Part shown: in pieces, positions 18,638 through 27,251 of the stretch
How positions within the stretch are numbered: the stretch's first letter is position 1
How the letters are laid out: each line of letters begins with the position of its first letter
Notes under the pieces: model-generated
What the model was told of the DNA's origin: nothing
The model's database searches: none
Seen by the model: only the letters and a program-made list of their open reading frames with translations
Made by a program: the position numbers and the translations under genes
Assembly: GCA_913063155.1 (NCBI GenBank)
Contig: CAJXYU010000001.1
Location: forward strand, 992,001 to 1,056,000
Source of the DNA: an uncultured Desulfovibrio sp.
GTDB lineage: Bacteria > Desulfobacterota > Desulfovibrionia > Desulfovibrionales > Desulfovibrionaceae
DNA length: 64,000 nt
Direction: 5' to 3'

Positions 18638-19257
18638 GCCGTAGTCCTGTCGGTCCGTATGGATCTCCACCAGCTGACGAACCCGAGCACGGCCATGAAG
18701 GTGTAGACGGCCATGAGCATGCTGTAACCGTGCCAGCCCTTGGCGATGTACAGCCAGATGTAGATGGCGTCGGCCACGACCCAGAGCAGCCAGTTCTCGA
18801 GATATTTCTTGGCCAGCAGATACTGGGCGATGAGGCTGATGACCGTGGTGATGGTGTCCCACCACGGGAAGGCCGCATTGAGCACGTGCTGGGAGAGCAG
18901 CCCCAGGGGAATGGTGCTCGCAACGCCGATGGCGGCGAGTTTGATCCAGAGCTGCCTGCTCACGGTCCTCACCTCGAGGGGGGTGTTGTCCTTGCCGCCC
19001 CGCATCCACTGGTACCAGCCGTAGAAGCCCAGTAACACGTAGACGAAGTTGAGCAGCGAATCCATGTACATTCTGCCCAGAAAAACCACCACCATCCAGA
19101 TGCCCACGCTGATGATGCCGAAGGGCCAGCACAGCGGGTTCTGCCGTACGCTGAGCACGATGTAGATGAGCCCTGTCAGGGTGGATATCCGTTCGGGCCA
19201 TTCCATGTAGCCCACGAAATCGGTGACGAATTTGATGGCGTCCGCAAATTCAAGCAT
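18634..19257 (-). CDS. pnuC: Nicotinamide riboside transporter PnuC
   Basis: A 207-residue membrane protein with about seven hydrophobic helices and the PnuC aromatic signature: CWPFGIISVGIWM, LLGFYGWYQW and the late ENWLLWVVADAIYIWLYIAKGW. PnuC is a facilitated-diffusion carrier whose uptake is driven by the intracellular kinase, here the coupled gene at 18116. AGGT lies 5 bases before the ATG. A loose -35/-10 pair (TTGAAC and CATAAA, 16 bases apart) at 19301-19274 on the minus strand may be the promoter. Confidence 0.92.
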   Translation of the reverse strand: MLEFADAIKFVTDFVGYMEWPERISTLTGLIYIVLSVRQNPLCWPFGIISVGIWMVVVFLGRMYMDSLLNFVYVLLGFYGWYQWMRGGKDNTPLEVRTVSRQLWIKLAAIGVASTIPLGLLSQHVLNAAFPWWDTITTVISLIAQYLLAKKYLENWLLWVVADAIYIWLYIAKGWHGYSMLMAVYTFMAVLGFVSWWRSIRTDRTTA

Positions 19258-19322
19258 GCTTACCTATCCGATATTTATGCAGAACATTCAAGGCAGTTCA
19301 AAAGTGTACAGGTTGAAAACTG

Positions 19323-19366
19323 AAAAAGTCGGGCCCGCGCATGCGCATACGGCGTGAGGAGGCCCG
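19323..19366 (-). terminator. Possible terminator of the sulfite reductase gene
   Basis: Minus-strand arms CGGGCC (19366-19361 side) and GGCCCG (19335-19330 side) enclose a GC-rich loop containing GCGCATGCGC, and are followed by ACTTTTTC. The paired arm is only 6 bp, so this is tentative. Confidence 0.45.
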
Positions 19367-19399
19367 GCGTTTTATTGAAATTGGGCTAACCGTGTGCCT

Positions 19400-20059
19400 C
19401 TAAGGATAGCCGACACCGGCCTTGACCGCATCCAGGCCGACGCGATCCATGAACTTGGCCGCGCGTTCTCGTTTATTGCCATTGTCACGGTAGAAGGCCA
19501 TGAGCTTGCGGACCAGCTCCCGGGCGTCTTCGCGGGAAAGGTCTTCGGCGATGACGTCGGCCTCGCGGACCTTGTTGCCCGCGTTGCCGCCCATGAGTAC
19601 GGTCCAGCCCTTTTTCTTGCCTATGAGGCCCAGATCGCGCACGCGTGACTCGCCGCAGCAGAGCGGACAGCCGGACACGCCGATCTTGACCTTGGCGGGC
19701 AGGTCCATGCCCAGGAATTCCTCTTCCAGCTCCATGCCGAAGCCCAGGGAGTCGCGCAGGCCGAACTTGCAGACCTGGTTGCCGGGGCAGGCCTGCACAT
19801 AGTGCAGACAGAGTTCGGTGGCCCGGCCGATCTCCATTTCCAGGTCGTCCCAGATCTTGGGAATCGTTTCCTCTTCCATGCCCACCAGGGCCAGGCGCTG
19901 GCCCGAGGTGATCTTGACGATGGGTACTTCATATCTTTCCACCACGTCGGCCAGTGCGCGCAGTTGCTGCGGGGTGACGATTCCCACGGGCGTGCGGGGG
20001 ACGATGGCGTATGTTTTTTTGTCTCTTTGGAGAATGGCTCCATCAAGGGGATTTTTCAT
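19400..20059 (-). CDS. Small assimilatory-type siroheme sulfite reductase
   Basis: A 219-residue single-subunit nitrite/sulfite reductase. The siroheme-[4Fe-4S] cysteines follow the expected C-x5-C ... C-x3-C pattern: Cys91 and Cys97 (ACPGNQVCKFG), Cys131 and Cys135 (SGCPLCCGE). Length and layout match the low-molecular-mass assimilatory-type sulfite reductase known from Desulfovibrio vulgaris, half the size of classical two-repeat enzymes. The start at 20059 has AAGGAG 8 bases upstream; an earlier in-frame ATG exists at 20092. The physiological role of this type (sulfite or nitrite detoxification or assimilation) is not settled. It is monocistronic. Confidence 0.88.
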   Translation of the reverse strand: MKNPLDGAILQRDKKTYAIVPRTPVGIVTPQQLRALADVVERYEVPIVKITSGQRLALVGMEEETIPKIWDDLEMEIGRATELCLHYVQACPGNQVCKFGLRDSLGFGMELEEEFLGMDLPAKVKIGVSGCPLCCGESRVRDLGLIGKKKGWTVLMGGNAGNKVREADVIAEDLSREDARELVRKLMAFYRDNGNKRERAAKFMDRVGLDAVKAGVGYP

Positions 20060-20256
20060 GAACTCTGCTCCTTCTTTTTTCGGGGGAACCATACTGAGGA
20101 AGTGGGAAGCTGTAAATTGCCGGAATGGATTTTCAAATTACCTTCGGTTTGTTCGGTTATCGGCCTGGGCAGGCCGACTACAGGTCGGAAAAGCGACCTT
20201 TCGAAAGCCGTAGAAAATCAGTGACAGAAAATCGGCGGGGCAAGTACGATGGGTGC

Positions 20257-21078
20257 ATGTGTTGTATTGATCGTTACCCTCAATTCGGCTGCCTCGTGTT
20301 GCGTTGGATTTCCGGACTTCTTCTCCTGCTGCTCATTCATGCGGGATTGTTTCCGGCGTCATCCCGAGCGGCCGTCAGGGCGGTCATCCCGGTCTGGTGT
20401 TACTATCAGCATCCGCCGTTCCTCACCGGGCCCCATGCCGGCTTGTCGTTCGATTTCGTCAGGCTCATGAACGTCCATGCCGATGGAGCGTATCGCTTCG
20501 AGCTTGTCCATCTTCCGCGGAAGCGCATCGATCAGCTATTGGCGGAAAAGAAAAGAGGGGTAGTGCTTTTTGTGAACTGGACCTGGATGGGCGACGAGAG
20601 CAGGAGTCGGTACTTCTGGTCGCCCCTTTTGCTTTCGGACCGGAACGAGATTTTATCCAATGTGATACGGAAGATCGACTACACCGGAGTGGAATCCCTG
20701 TACGGGAAGAAGCTCGGTGGTGTCGTGGGCAGGCGGTATGGGGAGCTGGACTTGGCGGTGGAGCACGGAGACATCATTCGCGAGGACAGCCCGAACGCGG
20801 AGCTCAACCTCAAAAAGCTGGTGCTGGGTCGGATCGATTGCATGACCGCCCCCCGCAGTATTCTGCTCAATCTGATCCGAAAGAACGGCTTTGAAGCCCA
20901 AGTCTACTTTTCGCCGAGGCCGTTGGCTTGCTATACCCGCCATATCCTGGTGCCTTTATACATGCCTGACGTTTTCGCCGAAATCGAGGCCCTTCTGGTG
21001 AAGCTTTTGAAAGATCCCAACTGGTCGAAGCTCAAGGAAAAGTATCGGGTGGAAGGACAGGGTGACGACCTGCCGTGA
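20257..21078 (+). CDS. Periplasmic solute-binding protein family 3-like, unknown ligand
   Basis: About 273 residues with a long hydrophobic N-terminal signal (LVLRWISGLLLLLLIHAGLFPASSRA). The mature part resembles amino-acid-type (family 3) extracellular binding proteins: HPPFL...GLSFDFVRLMN at the start and LLKDPNWSKLKEKYRV at the end. No permease or ATPase gene is adjacent, so it may be a stand-alone sensor-like binding protein, as is frequent in Desulfovibrio. The start is uncertain: ATG 20257 has no strong ribosome site and the frame is open to 20125. Divergent from the sulfite reductase gene. Confidence 0.65.
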   Translation: MCCIDRYPQFGCLVLRWISGLLLLLLIHAGLFPASSRAAVRAVIPVWCYYQHPPFLTGPHAGLSFDFVRLMNVHADGAYRFELVHLPRKRIDQLLAEKKRGVVLFVNWTWMGDESRSRYFWSPLLLSDRNEILSNVIRKIDYTGVESLYGKKLGGVVGRRYGELDLAVEHGDIIREDSPNAELNLKKLVLGRIDCMTAPRSILLNLIRKNGFEAQVYFSPRPLACYTRHILVPLYMPDVFAEIEALLVKLLKDPNWSKLKEKYRVEGQGDDLP

Positions 21079-21195
21079 CCGTGCGCCTTTTTCCGGCCGC
21101 CGGCGGGCCCGGGAGTCCCTGCCCCTTGCCAAGCGGCCGACTATGCCTTACTTGGGCCTTCGACGCCTCCGGTTTTCCGGGAGCTCGGAGGGATC

Positions 21196-21999
21196 ATGAC
21201 CGATACCATTCGCACCATACTTGTGGACGATGAGCCGCCTGCTCGAGATGAGCTGGCCTACCTGCTTTCCTCTCATTCGGACGTGGAGATCGTGGCCACG
21301 GCAGGCAATGCGGCCGCGGCTGTGGCCGCCATCCGAGAGCATACGCCCGACCTTGTGTTTCTGGACATCCAGATGCCGGGAAAGAACGGCTTTCATGTGC
21401 TCGGCGAAGTCATGGACATGGACAGCCCGCCCCTGGTCATATTTGCCACGGCCTACGACGAATACGCCATTCGCGCTTTCGAGGAGAACGCGGTGGACTA
21501 TATTCTCAAACCCGTGGCCGAGGCCCGCCTGACCACCAGCCTGGCCCGCGCCCGCAAGCTGTTGCGGGATGCCGCCGCAGAGGACGGCAAAGGCCGGGAC
21601 CGGGATTCCAGCGAGGCCCTGCGCAAGCTGCTCGCCGGGGTGGGCATCAAGCCGGGCATCACCCGCATCAGCGTGGAGGATGCGGGCCGAAACGTGCTCT
21701 TGAATCCGCGCGAGGTGGTCTGCTTCAATTATGAAAACCGCAAGGTCCATGCCGCCACCCGCGCCGGCGTCTATCCCTGCGCCTCGGACCTGACCCTGGA
21801 CCGTCTCGAGGAACGGCTGGTGGGCGGATTCGCCTTTTTCCGGGCCAACCGGTCTCAACTGGTCAACCTGGCCCAGGTGCGCACCTATGCCCCGTGGTTC
21901 AATGGCAAGTACGTTCTGACCCTGAGCGACGCCAAGGAAACAGAGATCATTGTCAGCAAATCCCGGGTGCGGGACTTCAAGGAAGCCATCGAGCTGTAA
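21196..21999 (+). CDS. LytTR response regulator (LytR/BtsR-like)
   Basis: A 267-residue regulator. The receiver has Asp57 in LVFLDIQMPGKNG and the acidic pocket at 11-13 (VDDE); a LytTR DNA-binding domain follows (about 150-262, VVCFNYENRKVHAATRAG, FFRANRSQLVNL, ITV-type ending with VSKSRVRDFKEAI). GGAGGG precedes the ATG. The kinase gene starts 3 bases after its stop. The pair and the CstA-family gene downstream match the organisation of pyruvate-sensing BtsSR/BtsT, so it probably activates that carrier gene (inference). Confidence 0.92.
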   Translation: MTDTIRTILVDDEPPARDELAYLLSSHSDVEIVATAGNAAAAVAAIREHTPDLVFLDIQMPGKNGFHVLGEVMDMDSPPLVIFATAYDEYAIRAFEENAVDYILKPVAEARLTTSLARARKLLRDAAAEDGKGRDRDSSEALRKLLAGVGIKPGITRISVEDAGRNVLLNPREVVCFNYENRKVHAATRAGVYPCASDLTLDRLEERLVGGFAFFRANRSQLVNLAQVRTYAPWFNGKYVLTLSDAKETEIIVSKSRVRDFKEAIEL

Positions 22000-22002
22000 T
22001 AT

Positions 22003-23703
22003 ATGGATACTTTGCAAATCATCCTGGTTCTGGGCGAACGTTTCGGCCTCATGGTGGGGGTCGTTTTTCTGCTCATGACCATCACCCCGGTGCAGCGCAT
22101 GAACTTCATCCGGGTGGAGCCGCGTTCGCGCACCGTCATGGTCATGCTCCTCTTCGGCATGCTCGGCATCCTGGGTACCTACACCGGTAACTCGGTGTTT
22201 CAGTCCGTAGCCAACCTGCGGGCCATGGTGGTCATCACCGGCGGCCTGTTCGGCGGTCCCTTGGTGGGCATCGGTGCGGGCCTCATTGCCGGAATGCACC
22301 GTATCCTGACCGACCTGCACGGCTTCAGCGCCTGGCCCTGCGGCATCGCGACGGCCTGGGAAGGGCTGTTGGCCGGGCTCGTGAGCATGTGGCTGCGCGA
22401 AAAGGCCATGAGCGGACGCATTGCCGCCGGACTGGCCATCATCGGCGAGACCGTTCATATGCTCCTGCTTCTGCTCCTGTCCCGACCCTTTGGCGAAGCC
22501 GTGGAACTGGTGCGGCTCATCGCCCCGCCCATGCTGCTGGTCAACTCGGTGGGCGCGGCTCTGTTCGTGGAGGTCATCAACATTTTTTCCCGAGACAGGG
22601 AACGCCGCGAATCCCTGCATGCCCAAATTATTCTGGACATCGCCAACCTGTCGGTCAGTTACCTGCGGTCCGGCCTGGATCGGCAGACCGCGGAGGCCAC
22701 GGCCGAGATCATTCATCAGCGTGTGGGCGTGGCCGCCGTGGCCATCACCGACACCCGCAACGTGCTGGCCCATGTGGGCAAGGGGGACGATCACCATCTG
22801 GCCGGGTGCGAAATACGCACCAACGCCACCCGCCGGGTGATTCAGACCGGTGAGCCGGTGTTCCTGCATACGGCGCGGGCCATCGGCTGTAACCACGCCG
22901 GGTGTCCCATGACCTCGGGTGTCATCGTGCCCCTGAGCAAGGACGGTGAAATCGTGGGCACCCTGAAGTTCTACGGCAGCGCCGAACAGCCGCTCAACTC
23001 CACGCTGTTTGAGGTGGCCAAGGGGCTGGGCAACCTTTTTTCCACCCAGTTGGAACTGGAGGACATCCAGGTCAAGGAACAGATGCTCGCCCATGCGGAG
23101 ATCCGTCGTCTTCAGGCCCAGATCAATCCGCATTTCCTGTTCAACTCCCTGAACACCATCACTTCCTTCTGCCGCACCAATGCGGAAAAGGCCCGCGAAC
23201 TGCTCATGGACCTTTCCCTGTACATGCGTCGCAACCTGGACCTGAGTAGAGGGTTCATTCCCCTGAACGAGGAATTGGAACAGGTGCGCTCCTACCTGGC
23301 CATCGAGCAGGCCCGGTTCGGAGACCGCGTCTGCGTGGACATGGATATTGCCGAAGACTGCGAGGCGTGGCCCATTCCGCCGCTCATCATCCAGCCCCTG
23401 GTGGAAAACTCCATCCGCCACGGCGTGCTGGCCCTGGAGCAGGGCGGCACCGTGCGCGTGACGGCCGCGCGCAACAACGGGCATATGGAAGTGACGGTCT
23501 CCGACAACGGAGTGGGCATGGACGATGAAACCTTGGGAAAGGTGCTTGGCCATGAATGCGTCGATTCCCGCCATGACGGCATCGGCATGCGCAACTGCCT
23601 GAGCCGCCTGGAGCATATCTACGGCCCCAAGTTCAGCCCCGAGGTGAACAGCGCCCCCGGGCAGGGGACCTCCATTCTGCTGCGCATTCCGGACCGAAAC
23701 TGA
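22003..23703 (+). CDS. LytS-type sensor histidine kinase
   Basis: A 566-residue kinase. The N-terminal half is a 5TM-LYT membrane sensor (about 1-195; GNSVFQSVANLR, GAGLIAGMHR), then a GAF domain (about 210-350) containing a cluster of Cys and His (AGCEIR, IGCNHAGCPMT), and a His_kinase region with His377 in INPHFLFNSLNT followed by an HATPase domain (NSIRHG, DNGVGM). The layout is that of BtsS and YpdA. It follows the LytTR gene with no clear ribosome site of its own, suggesting coupling. The cysteines in the GAF region could give redox or metal responsiveness, which is speculation. Confidence 0.92.
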   Translation: MDTLQIILVLGERFGLMVGVVFLLMTITPVQRMNFIRVEPRSRTVMVMLLFGMLGILGTYTGNSVFQSVANLRAMVVITGGLFGGPLVGIGAGLIAGMHRILTDLHGFSAWPCGIATAWEGLLAGLVSMWLREKAMSGRIAAGLAIIGETVHMLLLLLLSRPFGEAVELVRLIAPPMLLVNSVGAALFVEVINIFSRDRERRESLHAQIILDIANLSVSYLRSGLDRQTAEATAEIIHQRVGVAAVAITDTRNVLAHVGKGDDHHLAGCEIRTNATRRVIQTGEPVFLHTARAIGCNHAGCPMTSGVIVPLSKDGEIVGTLKFYGSAEQPLNSTLFEVAKGLGNLFSTQLELEDIQVKEQMLAHAEIRRLQAQINPHFLFNSLNTITSFCRTNAEKARELLMDLSLYMRRNLDLSRGFIPLNEELEQVRSYLAIEQARFGDRVCVDMDIAEDCEAWPIPPLIIQPLVENSIRHGVLALEQGGTVRVTAARNNGHMEVTVSDNGVGMDDETLGKVLGHECVDSRHDGIGMRNCLSRLEHIYGPKFSPEVNSAPGQGTSILLRIPDRN

Positions 23704-23852
23704 TCTTTCGAAGGCGATTCGACCGCCCGATTCGGCATTTCGATCCCTGAATAGGTCGCTTCAGCCGGAATCGGTGGAATCCGCAGAGAAAAATCTCCTA
23801 AAGAAGCCACAAAAGCCGCCTGGCGGCAAACTGCTTTTCGGAGGTTTTCACT

Positions 23853-25277
23853 ATGCTGTTTTTCTTTGCTTGTGTGGCCCTGCTCATTGCGGGCTATTTC
23901 GTGTACGGTAAGTTCGTGGACCGGATCTTCGCTCCCGACGAATCCCTCACCACCCCCGCCTATGCCCTGCAGGACGGCATCGACTACATGCCCCTGCCCA
24001 AATGGAAGCTGATTTTCATTCAGGTGCTGGACATCGCCGGCGTCGGTCCCATCTTCGGTCCCATCCTGGGCGCTCTCTACGGCCCGGTCGCCCTGCTCTG
24101 GGTGGTCATCGGCTGTATCTTCGCCGGCGCCGTTCATGACTATTTCAGCGGCATGCTCTCCCTGCGCAACAAAGGCGCCTCCGTACCCGAGGTCGTGGGC
24201 GAGTACCTGGGCATGTCCGCCCGCCAGGTCATGCGCGTGTTCTCCTTCGTGCTGCTCATGCTCGTGGGCGTGGTCTTCGTACTCAGCCCGGCCAAGCTGC
24301 TCAACGGCCTGACCGGCATCGAGACCGGCTGGCTGGTCGCCGCCATCTTCGCCTACTATTTTCTGGCGACCATTTTGCCCATCGACAAGGTCATCGGTCG
24401 CATCTACCCGCTCCTCGGCGCTTTGCTTCTGTGCATGACCGTGGCCCTGGTCGTGGCCCTGTTTGCGGGCGGTTATGAAATACTGCCCAATCTGGACGTG
24501 ATGACCAACGTGCATCCCGCCGACAAGCCGATCTGGCCGCTGCTTTTCGTCACTCTGTCCTGCGGCGCCCTTTCCGGGTTCCACTCCACCCAGTCCCCGC
24601 TCATGGCCCGCTGTGTGAAGAACGAGCGTGAAGGTCGTTCCGTGTTCTACGGCGCCATGATCATCGAAGGGATCATCGGCCTGATCTGGTGCACCATCGG
24701 CCTGTCCTTCTACAACTCTCCGGAAGCACTGTCCGCAGTCATCTCCGCCGGTACTCCCGCAGCCGTGGTGGCCGAAGTGTCCCACACCCTGCTCGGTTCC
24801 GTCGGCGGCGCACTGGCCATCATCGCCGTCATCGTGCTGCCCATCACTTCGGGTGACACCGCGTTCCGCTCCACGCGTCTCATTGTGGCCGAAACCTTCA
24901 AGGTGGAGCAGGCTTCCACCGTCAAACGGCTCATGATCGCCGTGCCTCTGTTTGTTCTGGGTTATGTCATCTCCACCCAGAACTTCTCCACCATCTGGCG
25001 CTACTTCGGCTTCGCCAACCAGAGCCTGGCCGCTCTGGTGCTCTGGACTTCGGCCGTGTACCTGGCCCAGCGCGCCAAGCTGCACTGGATCGCCACCATC
25101 CCGGCCACCTTCATGACCGCGGTCTGCGTGGCCTTCATCTGCAACGCCAAGATCGGTCTGAACATGGACTACTCCATGTCCGTCATCGTGGGCATCATCT
25201 GCGCCGTCATCGCCTTTGCCATCTTCCTGATCAAGTTCGGCACGGGCAGGAAGTCCGGAACGAAAGCTTCCGCATAA
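23853..25277 (+). CDS. CstA/BtsT-family carbon starvation (pyruvate) transporter
   Basis: A 474-residue carrier with more than twelve hydrophobic segments. Family motifs are FVYGKFVDRIF, DIAGVGPIFGPILGALYGP, GAVHDYFSGMLSLRN and GALSGFHSTQSPLMARC. It is shorter than E. coli CstA and BtsT (about 700), as in many Desulfovibrio forms. CstA and BtsT import peptides or pyruvate with protons; the adjacent LytSR-type pair argues for a BtsT-like pyruvate carrier, useful in a genus that oxidises pyruvate and lactate. GGAGG lies before the ATG, and the 149-base leader may hold the LytTR target. A strong terminator follows. Confidence 0.88.
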   Translation: MLFFFACVALLIAGYFVYGKFVDRIFAPDESLTTPAYALQDGIDYMPLPKWKLIFIQVLDIAGVGPIFGPILGALYGPVALLWVVIGCIFAGAVHDYFSGMLSLRNKGASVPEVVGEYLGMSARQVMRVFSFVLLMLVGVVFVLSPAKLLNGLTGIETGWLVAAIFAYYFLATILPIDKVIGRIYPLLGALLLCMTVALVVALFAGGYEILPNLDVMTNVHPADKPIWPLLFVTLSCGALSGFHSTQSPLMARCVKNEREGRSVFYGAMIIEGIIGLIWCTIGLSFYNSPEALSAVISAGTPAAVVAEVSHTLLGSVGGALAIIAVIVLPITSGDTAFRSTRLIVAETFKVEQASTVKRLMIAVPLFVLGYVISTQNFSTIWRYFGFANQSLAALVLWTSAVYLAQRAKLHWIATIPATFMTAVCVAFICNAKIGLNMDYSMSVIVGIICAVIAFAIFLIKFGTGRKSGTKASA

Positions 25278-25318
25278 TACCGTTTCAGCGTATATTCGGG
25301 CGTTCCATCGCCCTTGAG

Positions 25319-25350
25319 AAAAGGCCCGCTCCATCAGGAGCGGGCCTTTT
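25319..25350. terminator. Terminator after the CstA-family gene
   Basis: A perfect 14-bp stem (25319-25332 with 25337-25350), ATCA loop, AAAA before and TTTT after. It is nearly identical to the hairpin at 26208-26239. Confidence 0.92.
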
Positions 25351-25469
25351 GGCGTTGACGGTTTCCGAAAACATACCGGGGCACCAAAGAGTGCCTTCTT
25401 GTGCTTCCCGTCCCGGTTATCTATTTATACTTGGTCCGCACCCTTTACGCCGCAATCGGAGGAAGTCTC

Positions 25470-26108
25470 TTGTTCGATCTCGCACCTTACCTGCCGGAGC
25501 TGCTTTCCGTGTCCGTGGTTGCCGCATTCATGGCCGTCAGCCCGGGCGCGGACTTCGCCATGGTCACCCGCAACAGCCTGCTGCACAGCCGTTCGGCCGG
25601 AGTGTACTCGTCGCTTGGAATCGGCTTGGCCATCTGGCTGCATGTGGCCTATTCCATCGCAGGTCTGGCGATGATCATCTCCAAGTCCATCCTGCTTTTT
25701 TCGGTTCTCAAGTATCTGGGTGCCGCCTATCTCATCTATGTGGGCTGGAAAACGTTTCGGGCCGAGCCGCAGCGGCAGGGCATGGAAGGCTGGCAGGAAA
25801 GCAGCCTGTCCAATTTCGGGGCATTGCGCATCGGGTTCGTCACCAACGCGCTGAACCCCAAGACTTCCATCTTTTTCCTGAGCATCTTCACCCAGGTCGT
25901 CAGCCCGCAAACACCGTTTGCCGTGCAGGTTGTCTATGGGGCCATCATTTCCGCTGCCCACATGCTCTGGTTCGGATTCGTCGCCGTCGTGCTCACCCAG
26001 CCCGCCTTCCTGCAGCGGTTCAACCGCTGGAGACGTTCCATTGAAAAGGCTGTGGGAGTCGTCCTCATGGGGTTCGGCCTGAAGGTGGCCGCGACAAGCT
26101 CCAGTTGA
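25470..26108 (+). CDS. LysE/RhtB-family amino acid exporter
   Basis: A 212-residue inner-membrane exporter with about six helices. The family N-terminus is FMAVSPGADFAMVTRNSL, followed by LKYLGAAYLIYVGWKTFR and FGALRIGFVTNALNPKTSIFFLS, typical of LysE/RhtB proteins that export amino acids. I chose the TTG at 25470 because GGAGGA lies 6 bases upstream and the length then equals the family norm (about 205-212); the frame is open to an ATG at 25401. The gene stands alone between two near-identical terminators. Confidence 0.85.
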   Translation: MFDLAPYLPELLSVSVVAAFMAVSPGADFAMVTRNSLLHSRSAGVYSSLGIGLAIWLHVAYSIAGLAMIISKSILLFSVLKYLGAAYLIYVGWKTFRAEPQRQGMEGWQESSLSNFGALRIGFVTNALNPKTSIFFLSIFTQVVSPQTPFAVQVVYGAIISAAHMLWFGFVAVVLTQPAFLQRFNRWRRSIEKAVGVVLMGFGLKVAATSSS

Positions 26109-26207
26109 CGACATACATGATGACCTTTGGGCTTCCTCAATATCGCCTATGGTATGAATGCGAGGGCATGACGTCTGACGAGTCGAAAGGCTGAGGTTTA
26201 AAATGAA

Positions 26208-26239
26208 TAAAGGCCCGCTCCATTTGGAGCGGGCCTTTT
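26208..26239. terminator. Terminator after the LysE-family gene
   Basis: Perfect 13-bp stem (26209-26221 with 26226-26238), ATTT loop, flanked by AAA and TTTT. It serves the convergent genes on both sides and repeats the hairpin at 25319-25350 except for the loop. Confidence 0.9.
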
Positions 26240-26260
26240 GCGTACTCGTGATTCGGACCG

Positions 26261-27181
26261 TTAGCCCAACCGCTGCTGCCAATAGCGGAACAGGGCCTCC
26301 TTCTGGCGGTCCAAGGGGTAGGCTTTCACGGTCTCCTGTCCGGCCGCCTTCATGATCTCGATGCCCGGGTCATCGGCTTCGATGAGGTCGAACGCCTTGC
26401 CCAGCAGGCGGGCGCACTCCGGGATGTCCGCCTGGGCGCACCAGAATCCGTTTTCCTCGGTCACGTATTCCTTGCCTCCGTATCCGTGGGTACCCACTAC
26501 GATGGTCCCGCAGGCCATGGCTTCCAGTGGTGGCATGCCGAATCCTTCGAAAAAGCTGGTGGAAAGATATACCGAGCATTCGCCTAGCGTCCGGGCCACT
26601 CCGGCCTTGTCCAAATTTTCGACGGGAATCCATTCCACATCCCGGTGCTGTGGATACGCCGCCTGGAAAAGCCCTTTCACGGAATAGACGAAGCGTTCTT
26701 CCTTGCGCGGCATGTAGGCCACCGCCTTGCGTTTCTTGCCGGGCCGGAACAGCTTGCCGTCCACGGCGTTGGGCACCAGGGTGGGGCGCAGCCCCATGAA
26801 TTTTGCCAGGATGGAACGCAGCATCCTGGAGCAGCACAGTACGTTGTCCGGCTCAATGGCCGGCAGGAAATCCGGCGGATTCATTTCACAGTAGAGAGGC
26901 AGCAGGCCCTGAAAGAATACGTGCTTGTCCAGAGGCAGTTCGAGCAGTTCCGGCAGGAGCCAGCCTTCGGGCAGCACCAAGTGGTCCTCCCGGATCAGCC
27001 GCAGGGAGCCGAGGGCCTCCACGGGGACGTTTTCCGGGGCAAAGGGCCAGCGGAATCCCTCGGTGAAATGGACCACAGTCGCGGGAAAGCCGGCCTCGCA
27101 CAGCAGGGCCACATGCTGGTGGATCTGGTCGACGCCGCCGGAAGGTGTTTCCAGTTCCGGACAGAGGTAGAGGATCTGCAT
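26261..27181 (-). CDS. Glycosyltransferase (GT4-like)
   Basis: A 306-residue GT-B protein beginning MQILYLCPELETPSGGVDQIHQHV, with the glycine loop of the acceptor domain, and carrying LVPNAVDGKLF and the donor motif STSFFEGFGMPPLEAMACGTIVVGT (E-x7-E). It is shorter than most GT4 enzymes (350-400) but both half-domains are visible. Start at 27181 fits homology; the frame continues upstream inside the alkyltransferase-like gene, which is a shadow. No good ribosome site is seen. Substrate unknown. Confidence 0.8.
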   Translation of the reverse strand: MQILYLCPELETPSGGVDQIHQHVALLCEAGFPATVVHFTEGFRWPFAPENVPVEALGSLRLIREDHLVLPEGWLLPELLELPLDKHVFFQGLLPLYCEMNPPDFLPAIEPDNVLCCSRMLRSILAKFMGLRPTLVPNAVDGKLFRPGKKRKAVAYMPRKEERFVYSVKGLFQAAYPQHRDVEWIPVENLDKAGVARTLGECSVYLSTSFFEGFGMPPLEAMACGTIVVGTHGYGGKEYVTEENGFWCAQADIPECARLLGKAFDLIEADDPGIEIMKAAGQETVKAYPLDRQKEALFRYWQQRLG

Positions 27182-27251
27182 GGCCGCAGCATGCCTGAAG
27201 CGCCGTGACGCGGTCAACCGAATTGCATTTGCCTGCAATACGGAGAGCGGT

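Noticed and set aside
21148-23616. 822-codon open frame antisense to the LytTR/LytS genes
   Set aside because: Shadow frame; the plus-strand genes have clear domains and motifs while this has none.
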